Numbered from the stretch's first letter, positions 1 through 7,467 are shown. The stretch is DNA of 19,350 nt from Tangfeifania sp. (GCA_018400515.1 JAGYMR010000030.1:1-19350); one strand, 5' to 3'. Program-made: numbers and translations. The notes: generated by a model not told the origin, from the letters alone.

Positions 1-110
1 AGCCCAAAGGCAAGAAACAGGCCGCCGCTGAGCCGGTAGAGCAGCCGCTCATTGATGCGCTGACCGATCCACTTGCCGGAGCCCACCGCCACCCCGGTGA
101 CCGCCGCCTT
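1..110 (-). other. C-terminal fragment of a GDT1/UPF0016 (TMEM165-like) cation transporter, cut by the window edge
   Basis: On the minus strand, in a frame different from the esterase upstream, positions 110 to 1 read KAAVTGVAVGSGKWIG, then QRINERLLYRLSGGLFLAFG, and run off the window. This resembles, from memory, the second membrane repeat of the GDT1/TMEM165 family, where a TGLAV-IGG-(R/K) block is followed by an 'S.R....IGG..FLAFA' helix. Family members export Mn2+ or Ca2+ across membranes. No start codon exists here: the frame is closed by a TGA just upstream (about 128-130), and the homology begins abruptly at about 110, where the esterase homology stops. The first 115 bases are visibly more GC-rich than the rest. 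It is therefore a fragment joined to another gene, by rearrangement or assembly chimera. The family call rests on about 35 residues. Confidence 0.45.
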
Positions 111-898
111 CCGTCCCTTACCCGGAATTCATGTGGGATTTCAAGATCACGCATTTTTACGTGCAAAGCAGCATTCCCTTTATACAGGAAATCATCATCG
201 CCGCAGTCGATGTAAAAACGGATCGATCTCAATTGATCTCTGTCCACGCTGTCCAGCAAGTGCAACGGGCTGTACTGTTTCCAGTAATCGCTCACTTCGC
301 CTTCGGGGCGGGGACCGTAAATATCTCCGAAAAACCGCTCGTAAGCATTGCCGGAAAGGATCTCTTCATCGGTGTGGGTACCCGCACTCATGGCCACGCA
401 GGATGAAAAAAGGTCCGGATGCCTCATGGAAAGCAGCAATGCTCCGTTGCCTCCCATCGACAGACCGGCAATGGCCCTGAACTCCCTTTTCGTCCGCACC
501 CGGTATTTCTTTTCGATAAAAGGGATGAACTCCTCAATGAACATGTCCTCCCAGGGATCTTCCCCGTCGTAACTGTTGACGTACCAGGTGACTTTCCCAT
601 CGGGCATTACAATGATGCAGGGGGCAACCTCCCCGCTGTTAATCCCTTCACTGGCAATCCGGTCTGCTTCTCCGAACTGGATCCATCCGGTTTCATCGTC
701 GGAATACCCATGCAGCAGGTATAAAACCGGGTAAGCCCTCTCGGAAACATCGTAATCCGGAGGAAAATAGACGGAATACTCCACCGGGTAATCCAGCAAT
801 TCACTCTTAAAAACCCGTGATTCAAGCACCTTTCCCTGTTGCGGAAAGGCCGGGACAGCCATAAGCCAGGCGGTAATAATCAGAATCATTTTCTTCAT
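2..898 (-). CDS. Secreted alpha/beta-hydrolase esterase (PF00756 type), C-terminus lost
   Basis: The start at 898 (ATG AAG AAA ATG) gives a signal peptide: two Lys, a hydrophobic stretch (MILIITAWLMAVPAF), then PQQGK, so the product should be exported. Recognisable esterase features follow: PVLYLLHGYSDDETGW at about residues 60-75, a PCIIVMPDG block, and the nucleophile elbow AGLSMGGNGAL. An acidic residue in FYIDCGDDDF fits the catalytic Asp. The family is the FrmB/enterochelin-esterase/feruloyl-esterase fold that cleaves carboxylic esters. The frame matches the family up to HEFRVRDG (residue 263, position 110), just before the expected 'GHTW' that carries the catalytic His. Beyond that the open frame (to the edge) is Arg/Ser/Ala-rich and unlike any esterase. 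As written the enzyme lacks its His and is probably inactive, unless the junction is an assembly artefact. The substrate cannot be named. Confidence 0.8.
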   Translation of the reverse strand, partial: MKKMILIITAWLMAVPAFPQQGKVLESRVFKSELLDYPVEYSVYFPPDYDVSERAYPVLYLLHGYSDDETGWIQFGEADRIASEGINSGEVAPCIIVMPDGKVTWYVNSYDGEDPWEDMFIEEFIPFIEKKYRVRTKREFRAIAGLSMGGNGALLLSMRHPDLFSSCVAMSAGTHTDEEILSGNAYERFFGDIYGPRPEGEVSDYWKQYSPLHLLDSVDRDQLRSIRFYIDCGDDDFLYKGNAALHVKMRDLEIPHEFRVRDGRRRSPGWRWAPASGSVSASMSGCSTGSAAACFLPLG

Positions 899-1050
899 AG
901 GTATCAGCTTTAATGTTTTATTTCAAATGAACAGCATTTCCGTTGTTTCCGCAAAGGGGGACCTCTTCATTTCGCGGAGCATAGAAGCCAACCACCCAGC
1001 ATTTTGTTGCCCGGGTTCCCCTTTTGGTATTCCGGTGGTATAAATGTAAA

Positions 1051-1080
1051 CAAAGTTAGAAGAAATAAATGTGGAACAAA
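1051..1080 (-). promoter_or_regulatory. Bacteroidetes-type promoter for the esterase
   Basis: On the minus strand TTTG (1080-1077) lies 18 bases before a perfect TAnnTTTG box, TAACTTTG (1058-1051). This matches the -33/-7 pattern of the Bacteroidetes primary sigma factor. The inferred transcription start is near 1044, leaving about 145 nt of leader before the ATG at 898. In that leader, CCGCGAAA...TTTGCGG (around 937-981) and CCCGG...CTGGG (around 1000-1020) could form small hairpins. The promoter lies in the 226-base gap shared with the divergent deacetylase gene. No experimental support is available. Confidence 0.55.
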
Positions 1081-1124
1081 ATCCATTTTTTTTGCACTTT
1101 TGTAAAATCATTTCGCCAAAAACC

Positions 1125-2171
1125 ATGCAGAAATACATCGAACTATTAAAATTGCTGATTGCCACCCCCTCTTTAAGCAGGCAGGAGCAGGATGCGGCCC
1201 GGATGATCCGGCAGTTTCTTGAAAAGGAGCACATCCCATTTCAGACAAAAAAGAACAACACCTGGGCATTCAATAAAAACTTCATCAAAGGGAAACCCAC
1301 TCTGTTGCTGAATTCCCACATTGACACTGTCCGGCCAGCCAGGGGATACACTCTGGATCCCTTTACGCCCATAGAGGAGGACGGAAAACTTTACGGGCTG
1401 GGCAGCAATGATGCCGGAGGCCCCCTGGTTTCGCTGCTGGCGGCTTTTGTCCATTTTTATGAAGGCAGCGATCTTCCCTGGAACATGGTCTTTGCGGCCA
1501 CTGCCGAGGAAGAGATCTCCGGAAAGCAGGGGCTGGCGATCGTACTGCCGGAAATTGCCCCGGTGGATTTTGCCATTGTCGGGGAACCCACGCTGATGGA
1601 GCTCGCCATTGCCGAAAAGGGGCTCCTGGTGCTTGACTGCTATGCCTCGGGGAAATCGGGACATGCCGCCCGCGAAGAGGGGGAAAATGCCCTCTACAAA
1701 GCCCTTGATGATATCCGGAAAATCCGGGATTACCGGTTCGGAAAATCTTCCGGAATGCTCGGGGATGTAAAAATGACGGTGACCCAGATAAAGGCCGGCA
1801 CCCAGCACAATGTGGTGCCCGACAACTGCCATTTTGTGGTGGATGTGCGAACCAATGAACACTACCCCAATAAGGAAGCGGTCAGGATCATTCAGGAACT
1901 GATCGGTTCAGAGGTAAAACCCCGCTCTTTCCGCCTGAACTCCTCCGGCATCAGCAAGGAGCATCCTTTTGTCCGGAAGGCGGTTAAACAGGGGATCCCC
2001 CTTTACGGCTCCCCCACGACATCCGACCAGGCCATCATCCCGTTCCCGTCCGTAAAAATCGGACCCGGCGATTCTGCACGGTCGCACACAGCAAATGAAT
2101 ATATCGGCCTCGATGAAATAAAAAAGGGCATTCAGCGCTATATTGAATTACTCGACGGACTGGAGATTTAG
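1125..2171 (+). CDS. argE: M20 metallo-deacetylase, N-acetyl/N-succinyl-ornithine deacetylase (ArgE-like)
   Basis: A cytoplasmic zinc-dependent deacylase of 348 residues, the usual length. It should release ornithine from N-acetyl- or N-succinyl-ornithine in arginine synthesis; Bacteroidetes are known to use the succinylated intermediate. Metal ligands of the M20 fold are visible: NSHIDT (His65, Asp67), GLGSNDAGG (Asp96), ATAEEE (catalytic and ligand Glu at 128-130), IVGEPT (Glu154) and ARSHTANE near the C-terminus. The phrase LNSHIDTVRPARGYTLDPF and the GSNDAGGPLVSLLAAF block are typical of the Bacteroidetes ArgE group. I chose ATG 1125 (MQKYIELLK) over an in-frame start at 1071, because the extra 18 residues overlap a T-tract promoter-like region (TTTTTTTGC at 1087-1095) and do not look like this family. 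The rest of the arginine pathway is not in the window, and other M20 specificities cannot be fully excluded. Confidence 0.85.
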   Translation: MQKYIELLKLLIATPSLSRQEQDAARMIRQFLEKEHIPFQTKKNNTWAFNKNFIKGKPTLLLNSHIDTVRPARGYTLDPFTPIEEDGKLYGLGSNDAGGPLVSLLAAFVHFYEGSDLPWNMVFAATAEEEISGKQGLAIVLPEIAPVDFAIVGEPTLMELAIAEKGLLVLDCYASGKSGHAAREEGENALYKALDDIRKIRDYRFGKSSGMLGDVKMTVTQIKAGTQHNVVPDNCHFVVDVRTNEHYPNKEAVRIIQELIGSEVKPRSFRLNSSGISKEHPFVRKAVKQGIPLYGSPTTSDQAIIPFPSVKIGPGDSARSHTANEYIGLDEIKKGIQRYIELLDGLEI

Positions 2172-2336
2172 TCAGATGATGCCTATTCGGCATTGTGCCA
2201 TAACCGGACGGGCCACTTCAGCCGGAACGGATTTTGTTTTCGGTCCCCGAAAAATAAATCGCCGGTCCGGCTTGCAGATCCCGGCCAACTTAGCAACCGT
2301 GCCCCGCAAAAAATAAAAAACAATAAAACTACAAAT
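2172..2336 (+). promoter_or_regulatory. Structured leader upstream of the beta-helix gene (class unknown)
   Basis: This 165-base gap contains several inverted repeats. ATGCC/GGCAT (2179-2183 with 2189-2193) sits directly behind the deacetylase stop. TTTTCGG/CCGAAAA (2237-2243 with 2247-2253) is a perfect 7-bp stem with a 3-nt loop. CCGGAC/GTCCGG (2204-2209 with 2265-2270) could enclose it. An A-rich tract follows up to the ATG at 2337. The first hairpin has no T-run and so is at best a weak terminator. The rest could be a 5' leader RNA. I could not match it to a riboswitch class I know. Confidence 0.3.
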
Positions 2337-4289
2337 ATGACCAATCACCATGCGGCAATCCCTCACCCGGTAAAAAGATTCCTGCTCGTTACACTATTTA
2401 CCCTATTGCCCGGGCTTTCCCTATTTGCCCGGGAATACCATGTGGCCAAAACGGGAGATGACCAAAACAGCGGAAGCCTGCAAGCACCCCTTTTGACCAT
2501 TCAGGCAGCTGCGATTCAGGCAGTTCCCGGCGATACCATTACGGTCCATGAAGGAATTTACCGGGAACAGGTTACCCCTCCCCGGGGCGGCATTTCCAAT
2601 GAAAAACGGATCACCTACCGTGCGGCACCGGGAGATAAAGTGGCGATCAAAGGTTCAGCCGTGATCCGCCAGTGGAAAAAATTTACCGGGACCGTCTGGA
2701 AAGCGGTCATACCCAATGCGTTTTTCGGGGATTACAATCCTTACAAAGAGCTGATCCGGGGCGACTGGTTTCTCGGTAAAGGGCGGATCCACCATACGGG
2801 AGAGATATTTTTGAACGGAGAAAGCCTTTGGGAGGCAGCGGTGATTGAAAAAGTCCTGCATCCGGAACCCGCCGCCGGCAGCGATGCCCCCGGAGGTTCC
2901 ACCCGCACCTGGTATTGCGAGAGCGATGCGGAAAATACCTACCTGTATGCCAATTTCCAGGGGGCCAACCCCAACCAAGAGCTGGTGGAGATCAATGTGC
3001 GGCCGGCCTGTTTCTATCCCGATACCCCGGGCATTCATTACATTACCGTAAAAGGTTTTCACATGAGCCAGGCAGCCACCCAGTGGGCCCCTCCCACTGC
3101 TGAACAGAAAGGCCTTATCGGCACCCGCTGGAGCAAAGGGTGGATCATTGAAGAAAACGTGATCCGCCATTCCAAATGCGCCGGCATCACCCTGGGAAAA
3201 TACGGGGACGAATACGACAATACCTCCGAGAATTCGGCCGAAGGGTACATTGAAACCATCAAGCGGGCCCTGGAGAGGGGTTGGAGCAAAGCGAACACCG
3301 GAGACCACATCATCCGCAACAATACCATCAGCCATTGCGAACAGGCCGGTATCTGCGGCAGCATGGGGGGCGTATTCAGCGTAATTGAAAACAATGATAT
3401 CCATGACATCTGGACCAAGCGGCAGTTTACCGGCCCCGAGATCGCAGGCATCAAGATCCACGGCTCCGTCGATATGCTGATCAAAGGCAACCGCATCGTG
3501 AATGCCGCCAGAGGGATCTGGCTGGACTGGATGGCCCAGGGGGCCCGGGTAACCGGCAACCTTTGCTATCGTAACATCCTTCAGGATTTCTATTCGGAGG
3601 TTAACCACGGCCCCTACCTGGTGGACAACAACCTGTTTTTATCCCTCTGCTCGGTATGGGACATGTCCCAGGGCGGAGCTTATGTCCATAATCTGATGGC
3701 CGGAAGGCTCAACATGAGTCCGCACAGCCGGGTGACCCCTTTCCTGAAACCCCACGCAACCGAAATTGCCGGGTACCATGAGATCCTCGCAGGGGATCAC
3801 CGCTTTTTCAACAACCTTTTTGTGGCCGGCTGTCCCCTGAATGAAGCGCAGGAAAATCCGCAATACGAGGAACGCCTGGTTTACGGGAAAGAGGCGTTCG
3901 GACTCCGTGCCTTTGAAGGAGCTGCATTCCCTGTTCAGGCAGAAGGAAATGCCTATCTGAACGGTGCAACTCCCATGAAAAATGAGCCCGGGGCATTCAT
4001 CCTGGGTTCCCGCCCGGGAATAGAACTCGAAAAACAGGGAGATGAACTTTTTTTAGTGTGGAACATCCCCGAAGGGCTGACGCAAATGAAAAACAGAACC
4101 GTGGACACCCCCATGCTGGGAAGATCGGAAGTTTCGGGCCAGGCCTTTGTAAATCCGGATAACAGTTCCCTCACCATCGATGAAGACTTTTCGGGAAACA
4201 GGAGGGGCCGGTATCCTGTCTGCGGACCTTTTGAAATTTCCGGAAGCGGAAAACAGAAAATCCGTATATGGAAACAGAACAAAGAATGA
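2337..4289 (+). CDS. Secreted right-handed parallel beta-helix protein, probable polysaccharide-active enzyme
   Basis: Starting at ATG 2337 gives a 650-residue protein with a clear signal peptide: basic PVKR at 11-14, hydrophobic FLLVTLFTLLPGLSLF, likely cleavage after Ala31. An upstream in-frame TTG start would add 48 unrelated residues before the signal peptide, so I rejected it. The mature part opens with REYHVAKTGDDQNSGS...PLLTIQAA, the DUF1565/pectate-lyase-like beginning of many Bacteroidetes beta-helix proteins. Repeating coils follow, such as HIIRNNTISHCEQAGICG, SVIENNDIHDI, MLIKGNRIVNAARGI, ARVTGNLCYRN and YLVDNNLF. Such proteins are usually periplasmic or surface lyases or glycosidases acting on plant or algal glycans. 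The C-terminal 150 residues are a separate, probably beta-rich, module. No catalytic residue can be assigned, no SusC/SusD pair is nearby, and the substrate is unknown. Confidence 0.8.
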   Translation: MTNHHAAIPHPVKRFLLVTLFTLLPGLSLFAREYHVAKTGDDQNSGSLQAPLLTIQAAAIQAVPGDTITVHEGIYREQVTPPRGGISNEKRITYRAAPGDKVAIKGSAVIRQWKKFTGTVWKAVIPNAFFGDYNPYKELIRGDWFLGKGRIHHTGEIFLNGESLWEAAVIEKVLHPEPAAGSDAPGGSTRTWYCESDAENTYLYANFQGANPNQELVEINVRPACFYPDTPGIHYITVKGFHMSQAATQWAPPTAEQKGLIGTRWSKGWIIEENVIRHSKCAGITLGKYGDEYDNTSENSAEGYIETIKRALERGWSKANTGDHIIRNNTISHCEQAGICGSMGGVFSVIENNDIHDIWTKRQFTGPEIAGIKIHGSVDMLIKGNRIVNAARGIWLDWMAQGARVTGNLCYRNILQDFYSEVNHGPYLVDNNLFLSLCSVWDMSQGGAYVHNLMAGRLNMSPHSRVTPFLKPHATEIAGYHEILAGDHRFFNNLFVAGCPLNEAQENPQYEERLVYGKEAFGLRAFEGAAFPVQAEGNAYLNGATPMKNEPGAFILGSRPGIELEKQGDELFLVWNIPEGLTQMKNRTVDTPMLGRSEVSGQAFVNPDNSSLTIDEDFSGNRRGRYPVCGPFEISGSGKQKIRIWKQNKE

Positions 4290-4341
4290 CCTCCCGCTTA
4301 ATCACTGTTTAATGCTGGCGGAGGCAGTAATAATGAAGCCC

Positions 4342-4390
4342 ATCCGTTTTGACATCCCCCGGGAAAATCCGTTTTGAATCCTCCGGAAAA
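4342..4390 (+). repeat. Imperfect tandem direct repeat, two ~25-base units
   Basis: Unit 1 (4342-4366) and unit 2 (4367-4390) both begin ATCCGTTTTGA and continue with ATCC, a C-rich core containing CCGG, and AAA. They differ by one missing C early in unit 2 and a few changes near the end. They are directly adjacent in the gap between the beta-helix gene and pntAA, about 65 bases before the pnt promoter. Confidence 0.6.
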
Positions 4391-4426
4391 ATAATTCTAA
4401 ATAAAATTTTATCATTTTTTCTTTTC

Positions 4427-4440
4427 CGTTAACGTTAACG
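4427..4440. promoter_or_regulatory. Perfect 14-bp palindrome, candidate LacI-family operator
   Basis: The sequence CGTTAACGTTAACG is its own reverse complement and has a central CG, the layout typical of LacI/PurR/CcpA-family operators. It sits where the -33 element of the pnt promoter should be, 14 bases upstream of the -7 box at 4455, so a bound protein would be expected to block transcription. No LacI-type regulator gene is in the window. Confidence 0.5.
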
Positions 4441-4454
4441 AAAGAATAATTTGT

Positions 4455-4462
4455 TAATTTTG
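4455..4462 (+). promoter_or_regulatory. -7 box of the pnt operon promoter
   Basis: TAATTTTG matches the Bacteroidetes TAnnTTTG -7 consensus exactly and is followed by C. The expected start of transcription is near 4469, giving a short, A-rich leader of about 23 nt before ATG 4492. No Shine-Dalgarno site is present, as is normal in this phylum. Confidence 0.6.
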
Positions 4463-4491
4463 CCGATAAATTCATTAAAATCACAAAAAAT

Positions 4492-5622
4492 ATGATTCTT
4501 GGATTACTGAAGGAACACGGCAATGAAACCCGGGTGGCCCTGCTTCCTGAAACGGTAAAAACCCTTACGGAGTTGAATGTAGAGGTCATGGTAGAAAACG
4601 ATGCCGGGGCCAAAGCCTTTGCAACGGATTCTGATTATACCGCTGCAGGTGCCCGGACGGTCCCGCGCGAAGAGATATTCCGGGAGGCAGAACTGCTTCT
4701 GCAGGTGCAGCCCCCGGAAAAGGAAGACCTCGGGAAAATTCAACCGGACCAGGTTTGGATCAGTGCATTTAATCCTTTGTGGGATACTTCCCTTGTAAAG
4801 ACTTTCCAGGAGAAAAAGATTACCACTTTCAGCATGGATTCCATCCCGCGAACCACCCGGGCTCAGGCGATGGACATCCTGTCATCGATGGCAACGGTGG
4901 CCGGATACAAGGCCGTGCTGGAAGCCGCATTGAAACTTCCGGTTTTTTTCCCGATGTTCATGACAGCCGCCGGCACCATCCGGCCCGCCAATGTACTCAT
5001 CCTCGGCGCAGGAGTGGCCGGCTTACAGGCCATCGCCACCGCCCGCCGGCTCGGAGCCCAGGTATACGTATTTGATGTGCGTTCGGCTGTGAAGGAGGAG
5101 GTGATGAGTCTCGGCGGAAAATTCGTTGAGGTGGAAGGTGCCAGGGAAGATAAAGATGCCGGGGGGTATGCCGTCGAACAAACCGAAGATTATAAACAGA
5201 AGCAGCAACAGGCCATAAATGATCATGCGGCCAAAGCGGATGTGATAATCACTACGGCGCAGATCCCCGGGAAAAAAGCGCCGGTACTCATTTCGGAGGC
5301 AACGGTTGAAACCATGAAACCCGGATCGGTCATCATTGACCTGGCGGCCTCCACCGGAGGAAACTGCGCTCTGACCCAAAACGACCAAACCGTGCAGCAC
5401 CAGGGAGTCACCATTGTGGGGCAGTCGAATTACCCGGCCCTGATGCCGGTGGATGCCAGCCGCATGTTCGGAAAAAACGTGGTTAATTTCTTAAAGCTGC
5501 TGATCGGGGAAGCGGGGGCTATGAACCTCAATTTTGAGGATGACATCGTTAAGGGCACCTGCATCACCCACCAGGGCGAAATTTTCAATGAACGTGTGAA
5601 ATCAGTGATCGAAAACAAATAA
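4492..5622 (+). CDS. pntAA: Re/Si-specific NAD(P)+ transhydrogenase, alpha-1 subunit (NAD(H)-binding domain I)
   Basis: A 376-residue cytoplasmic subunit that binds NAD(H) and passes hydride to NADP(H) on PntB, driven by the proton gradient. The N-terminus MILGLLKEHGNETRVALLP is the alanine dehydrogenase/transhydrogenase signature. The conserved RTTRAQAMDILSSMA lies at 120-134, and the dinucleotide fold VLILGAGVAGLQAIATARRL has its glycine motif GAGVAG at 172-177. IIDLAASTGGNC is also family-typical. The protein stops before the membrane helices, which are encoded separately by the next gene, as in Rhodospirillum and other Bacteroidetes. It is the first gene of a tight three-gene operon, 10 bases before pntAB, and is preceded by a consensus -7 box and an operator-like palindrome. 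Confidence 0.95.
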   Translation: MILGLLKEHGNETRVALLPETVKTLTELNVEVMVENDAGAKAFATDSDYTAAGARTVPREEIFREAELLLQVQPPEKEDLGKIQPDQVWISAFNPLWDTSLVKTFQEKKITTFSMDSIPRTTRAQAMDILSSMATVAGYKAVLEAALKLPVFFPMFMTAAGTIRPANVLILGAGVAGLQAIATARRLGAQVYVFDVRSAVKEEVMSLGGKFVEVEGAREDKDAGGYAVEQTEDYKQKQQQAINDHAAKADVIITTAQIPGKKAPVLISEATVETMKPGSVIIDLAASTGGNCALTQNDQTVQHQGVTIVGQSNYPALMPVDASRMFGKNVVNFLKLLIGEAGAMNLNFEDDIVKGTCITHQGEIFNERVKSVIENK

Positions 5623-5632
5623 AAATTAGGAT

Positions 5633-5947
5633 ATGGAACAGGTACTAACTTTTTTCCTGGAAAACAAGGAAGCCATTTTTATCATCGCATTATCCATTTT
5701 CCTGGGCATCGAAGTGATCTCCAATGTCCCGTCGGTTTTGCATACCCCGCTCATGTCGGGGGCCAATGCCATCAGCGGAGTGATTATTATCGGGGGGATC
5801 ATTCTGGTAGGCCATGCCGAACTCTCCGCATTCTCTGCAGAGCTGGTGCTGGGAATCCTTGCACTGGTCTTCGGGACCCTCAATGTAGTAGGCGGTTTTG
5901 CGGTAACCGACCGGATGCTCGAAATGTTCAAAAAGAAAAAAAAGTAG
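5633..5947 (+). CDS. pntAB: NAD(P)+ transhydrogenase, alpha-2 subunit (short membrane subunit)
   Basis: A 104-residue integral membrane protein forming the alpha part of the proton channel (domain II). Helices are visible at about residues 12-32 (AIFIIALSIFLGIEVI), 43-60 (AISGVIIIGGIILVG) and 65-90 (SAELVLGILALVFGTLNVVGGFAV), ending in a basic KKKKK tail on the cytoplasmic side. The motif NVPSVLHTPLMSGANAISG is diagnostic of the subunit. Ten bases separate it from pntAA and six from pntB, so the three are almost surely co-transcribed. Length and position agree with other split-alpha transhydrogenases. Confidence 0.95.
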   Translation: MEQVLTFFLENKEAIFIIALSIFLGIEVISNVPSVLHTPLMSGANAISGVIIIGGIILVGHAELSAFSAELVLGILALVFGTLNVVGGFAVTDRMLEMFKKKKK

Positions 5948-5953
5948 GCGATC

Positions 5954-7393
5954 ATGGATAAAGTTTTAGGAGTTGTTAACGGAACAGAATTTACCATCGG
6001 CGACACGTTACTCGAACTGAGCTACCTGATCGCCGCTTTGTTGTTTGTGGTGGGACTGAAGATGCTTTCACACCCCGAAACCGCCCGGCGGGGAAACCTC
6101 TGGGCTTTCGGCGGCATGGCGCTGGCCATGCTGACCACGATGTTTTTGCATAAAGATCCCGAAGGGAGGGGCATTTCCCTGACCAATCTCTGGATCATTC
6201 TGGCTGCCATCGGGGTGGGCGCTGCCATTGGATACACCATCGCCCGGAAAATAAAAATGACGGCCATGCCGCAGCTGGTATCTTTTTACAATGCCACGGG
6301 CGGTGCTGCCTCGGCCCTGGTGGCCCTGCTGGAATACCCCAATGCCGCGGCCGGCGATACCGGGTCCATCCTGGTGACCGTCCTCGGCCTGATCATCGGC
6401 TCGGTGGCCTTCAGCGGCAGTATGATCGCCTACGGGAAACTTGACGGAAAAGTGGGCGATATCATGAAACCCTTCATGACCTGGCTCAACCTCTTTTTGC
6501 TGATCGTCACCCTCGGCCTGGGGATCTACATCATTGCCTCCCCCCTGCCCCCTGAAACCCTGACCTGGGCCATCTACACGCTGCTGGGCATCTCCCTGGT
6601 TTACGGTGTCATGTTCGTCATGCCTATCGGAGGAGCGGATATGCCCGTGGTGATTTCGCTGCTGAACTCCTTTACCGGAATTGCCGCAGCCATGGCCGGA
6701 TTTATCTACAATAACCAGGCAATGATCCTCGGGGGGATCCTTGTGGGGGCTGCCGGAAGCATTCTGACGGTCCTCATGTGCAATGCCATGAACCGCTCCC
6801 TGCTGAATGTGGTCATCGGGGCTTTTGGCGGCGGCGCAGCTGCCGGCGACCGCGAACAGGGTACCGTGAAAGAGATCACCCTGAGCGACGCCTCGGTATT
6901 GCTGAGCTATTCTCAAAAAGTGGTCGTTATTCCCGGTTACGGACTGGCGGTGGCCCAGGCACAGCACATTGCACACGAACTGGATGAATTGCTCGAAAGC
7001 AAAGGCGTGGAGGTGAAATATGCCATCCACCCCGTGGCCGGACGGATGCCCGGACACATGAATGTCCTTCTGGCAGAAGCCGATGTCCCGTACGAAAAAC
7101 TGGTGGAGATGGATGATATCAATCCCGATATGCCCAATGTCGACGTGGCCATTGTCGTGGGTGCCAACGATGTGGTGAATCCCGCGGCCTATGATGACCC
7201 GGGAAGCCCCATTTACGGGATGCCCATCATCGATGCCCACCTGGCTAAAAACATCATCATCATGAAACGGGGGATGGGAAAAGGATATGCCGGCATTGAA
7301 AACGAATTGTTCTTCAATGATAAAACCCGCATGCTCTTTGGCGATGCCAAAAATTCCATTACCAAACTGGTGAATGAAATAAAAAGCATTTAA
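5954..7393 (+). CDS. pntB: NAD(P)+ transhydrogenase, beta subunit (proton channel and NADP(H)-binding domain III)
   Basis: A 479-residue inner-membrane protein. The first 270 or so residues hold about eight or nine hydrophobic helices of domain II, including the early LSHPETARRGNLWAFGGM block and SFYNATGGAASALVALLEY. The soluble C-terminal domain III carries the NADP-binding features IPGYGLAVAQAQ, HPVAGRMPGHMNVLLAEA, VVGANDVVNPAA and MKRGMGKGYAGIEN. With PntAA and PntAB it makes NADPH from NADH using the proton motive force. It is the last gene of the operon and is followed about 40 bases later by a strong terminator. An antisense frame of 390 codons across it (6068-7240) is a composition effect, not a gene. 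Confidence 0.96.
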   Translation: MDKVLGVVNGTEFTIGDTLLELSYLIAALLFVVGLKMLSHPETARRGNLWAFGGMALAMLTTMFLHKDPEGRGISLTNLWIILAAIGVGAAIGYTIARKIKMTAMPQLVSFYNATGGAASALVALLEYPNAAAGDTGSILVTVLGLIIGSVAFSGSMIAYGKLDGKVGDIMKPFMTWLNLFLLIVTLGLGIYIIASPLPPETLTWAIYTLLGISLVYGVMFVMPIGGADMPVVISLLNSFTGIAAAMAGFIYNNQAMILGGILVGAAGSILTVLMCNAMNRSLLNVVIGAFGGGAAAGDREQGTVKEITLSDASVLLSYSQKVVVIPGYGLAVAQAQHIAHELDELLESKGVEVKYAIHPVAGRMPGHMNVLLAEADVPYEKLVEMDDINPDMPNVDVAIVVGANDVVNPAAYDDPGSPIYGMPIIDAHLAKNIIIMKRGMGKGYAGIENELFFNDKTRMLFGDAKNSITKLVNEIKSI

Positions 7394-7433
7394 AATACGC
7401 GTTTAGTCAACGGTTTTTTGCAATCAGCCGTGT

Positions 7434-7467
7434 AATGCCATCTTTTTTAAAAGGGTGGCATTTTTTT
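7434..7467 (+). terminator. Rho-independent terminator of the pnt operon
   Basis: AATGCCA (7434-7440) pairs with TGGCATT (7456-7462), extended inward by a T-G wobble and a C-G pair, and the stem runs directly into seven T residues (7461-7467). The opposite strand lacks a T-run after the stem, so it mainly stops plus-strand transcription before it meets the converging aminotransferase gene. Confidence 0.75.

Noticed and set aside
73..825. Overlapping plus and minus frames of 70-135 codons
   Set aside because: All are shadows of the minus-strand esterase, whose motifs (GLSMGG, LLHGYSDD) are in one continuous frame.
1071..1124. 18-residue N-terminal extension of the deacetylase
   Set aside because: It overlaps the likely promoter and has no counterpart in M20 enzymes.
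2230..2320. Possible SAM-type riboswitch suggested by a TAGCAACCGTGCC string
   Set aside because: The conserved core and pairing of known SAM classes are missing, and the downstream gene is not a methionine or SAM gene.
2655..3608. 317-codon open frame antisense to the beta-helix gene
   Set aside because: A composition effect opposite a clear coding frame, with no signal or domain and no promoter.
6068..7240. 390-codon open frame antisense to pntB
   Set aside because: It mirrors the third-position GC of pntB. The translation is His/Gly/Gln/Asp-rich with no domain, and pntB is unmistakable on the other strand.
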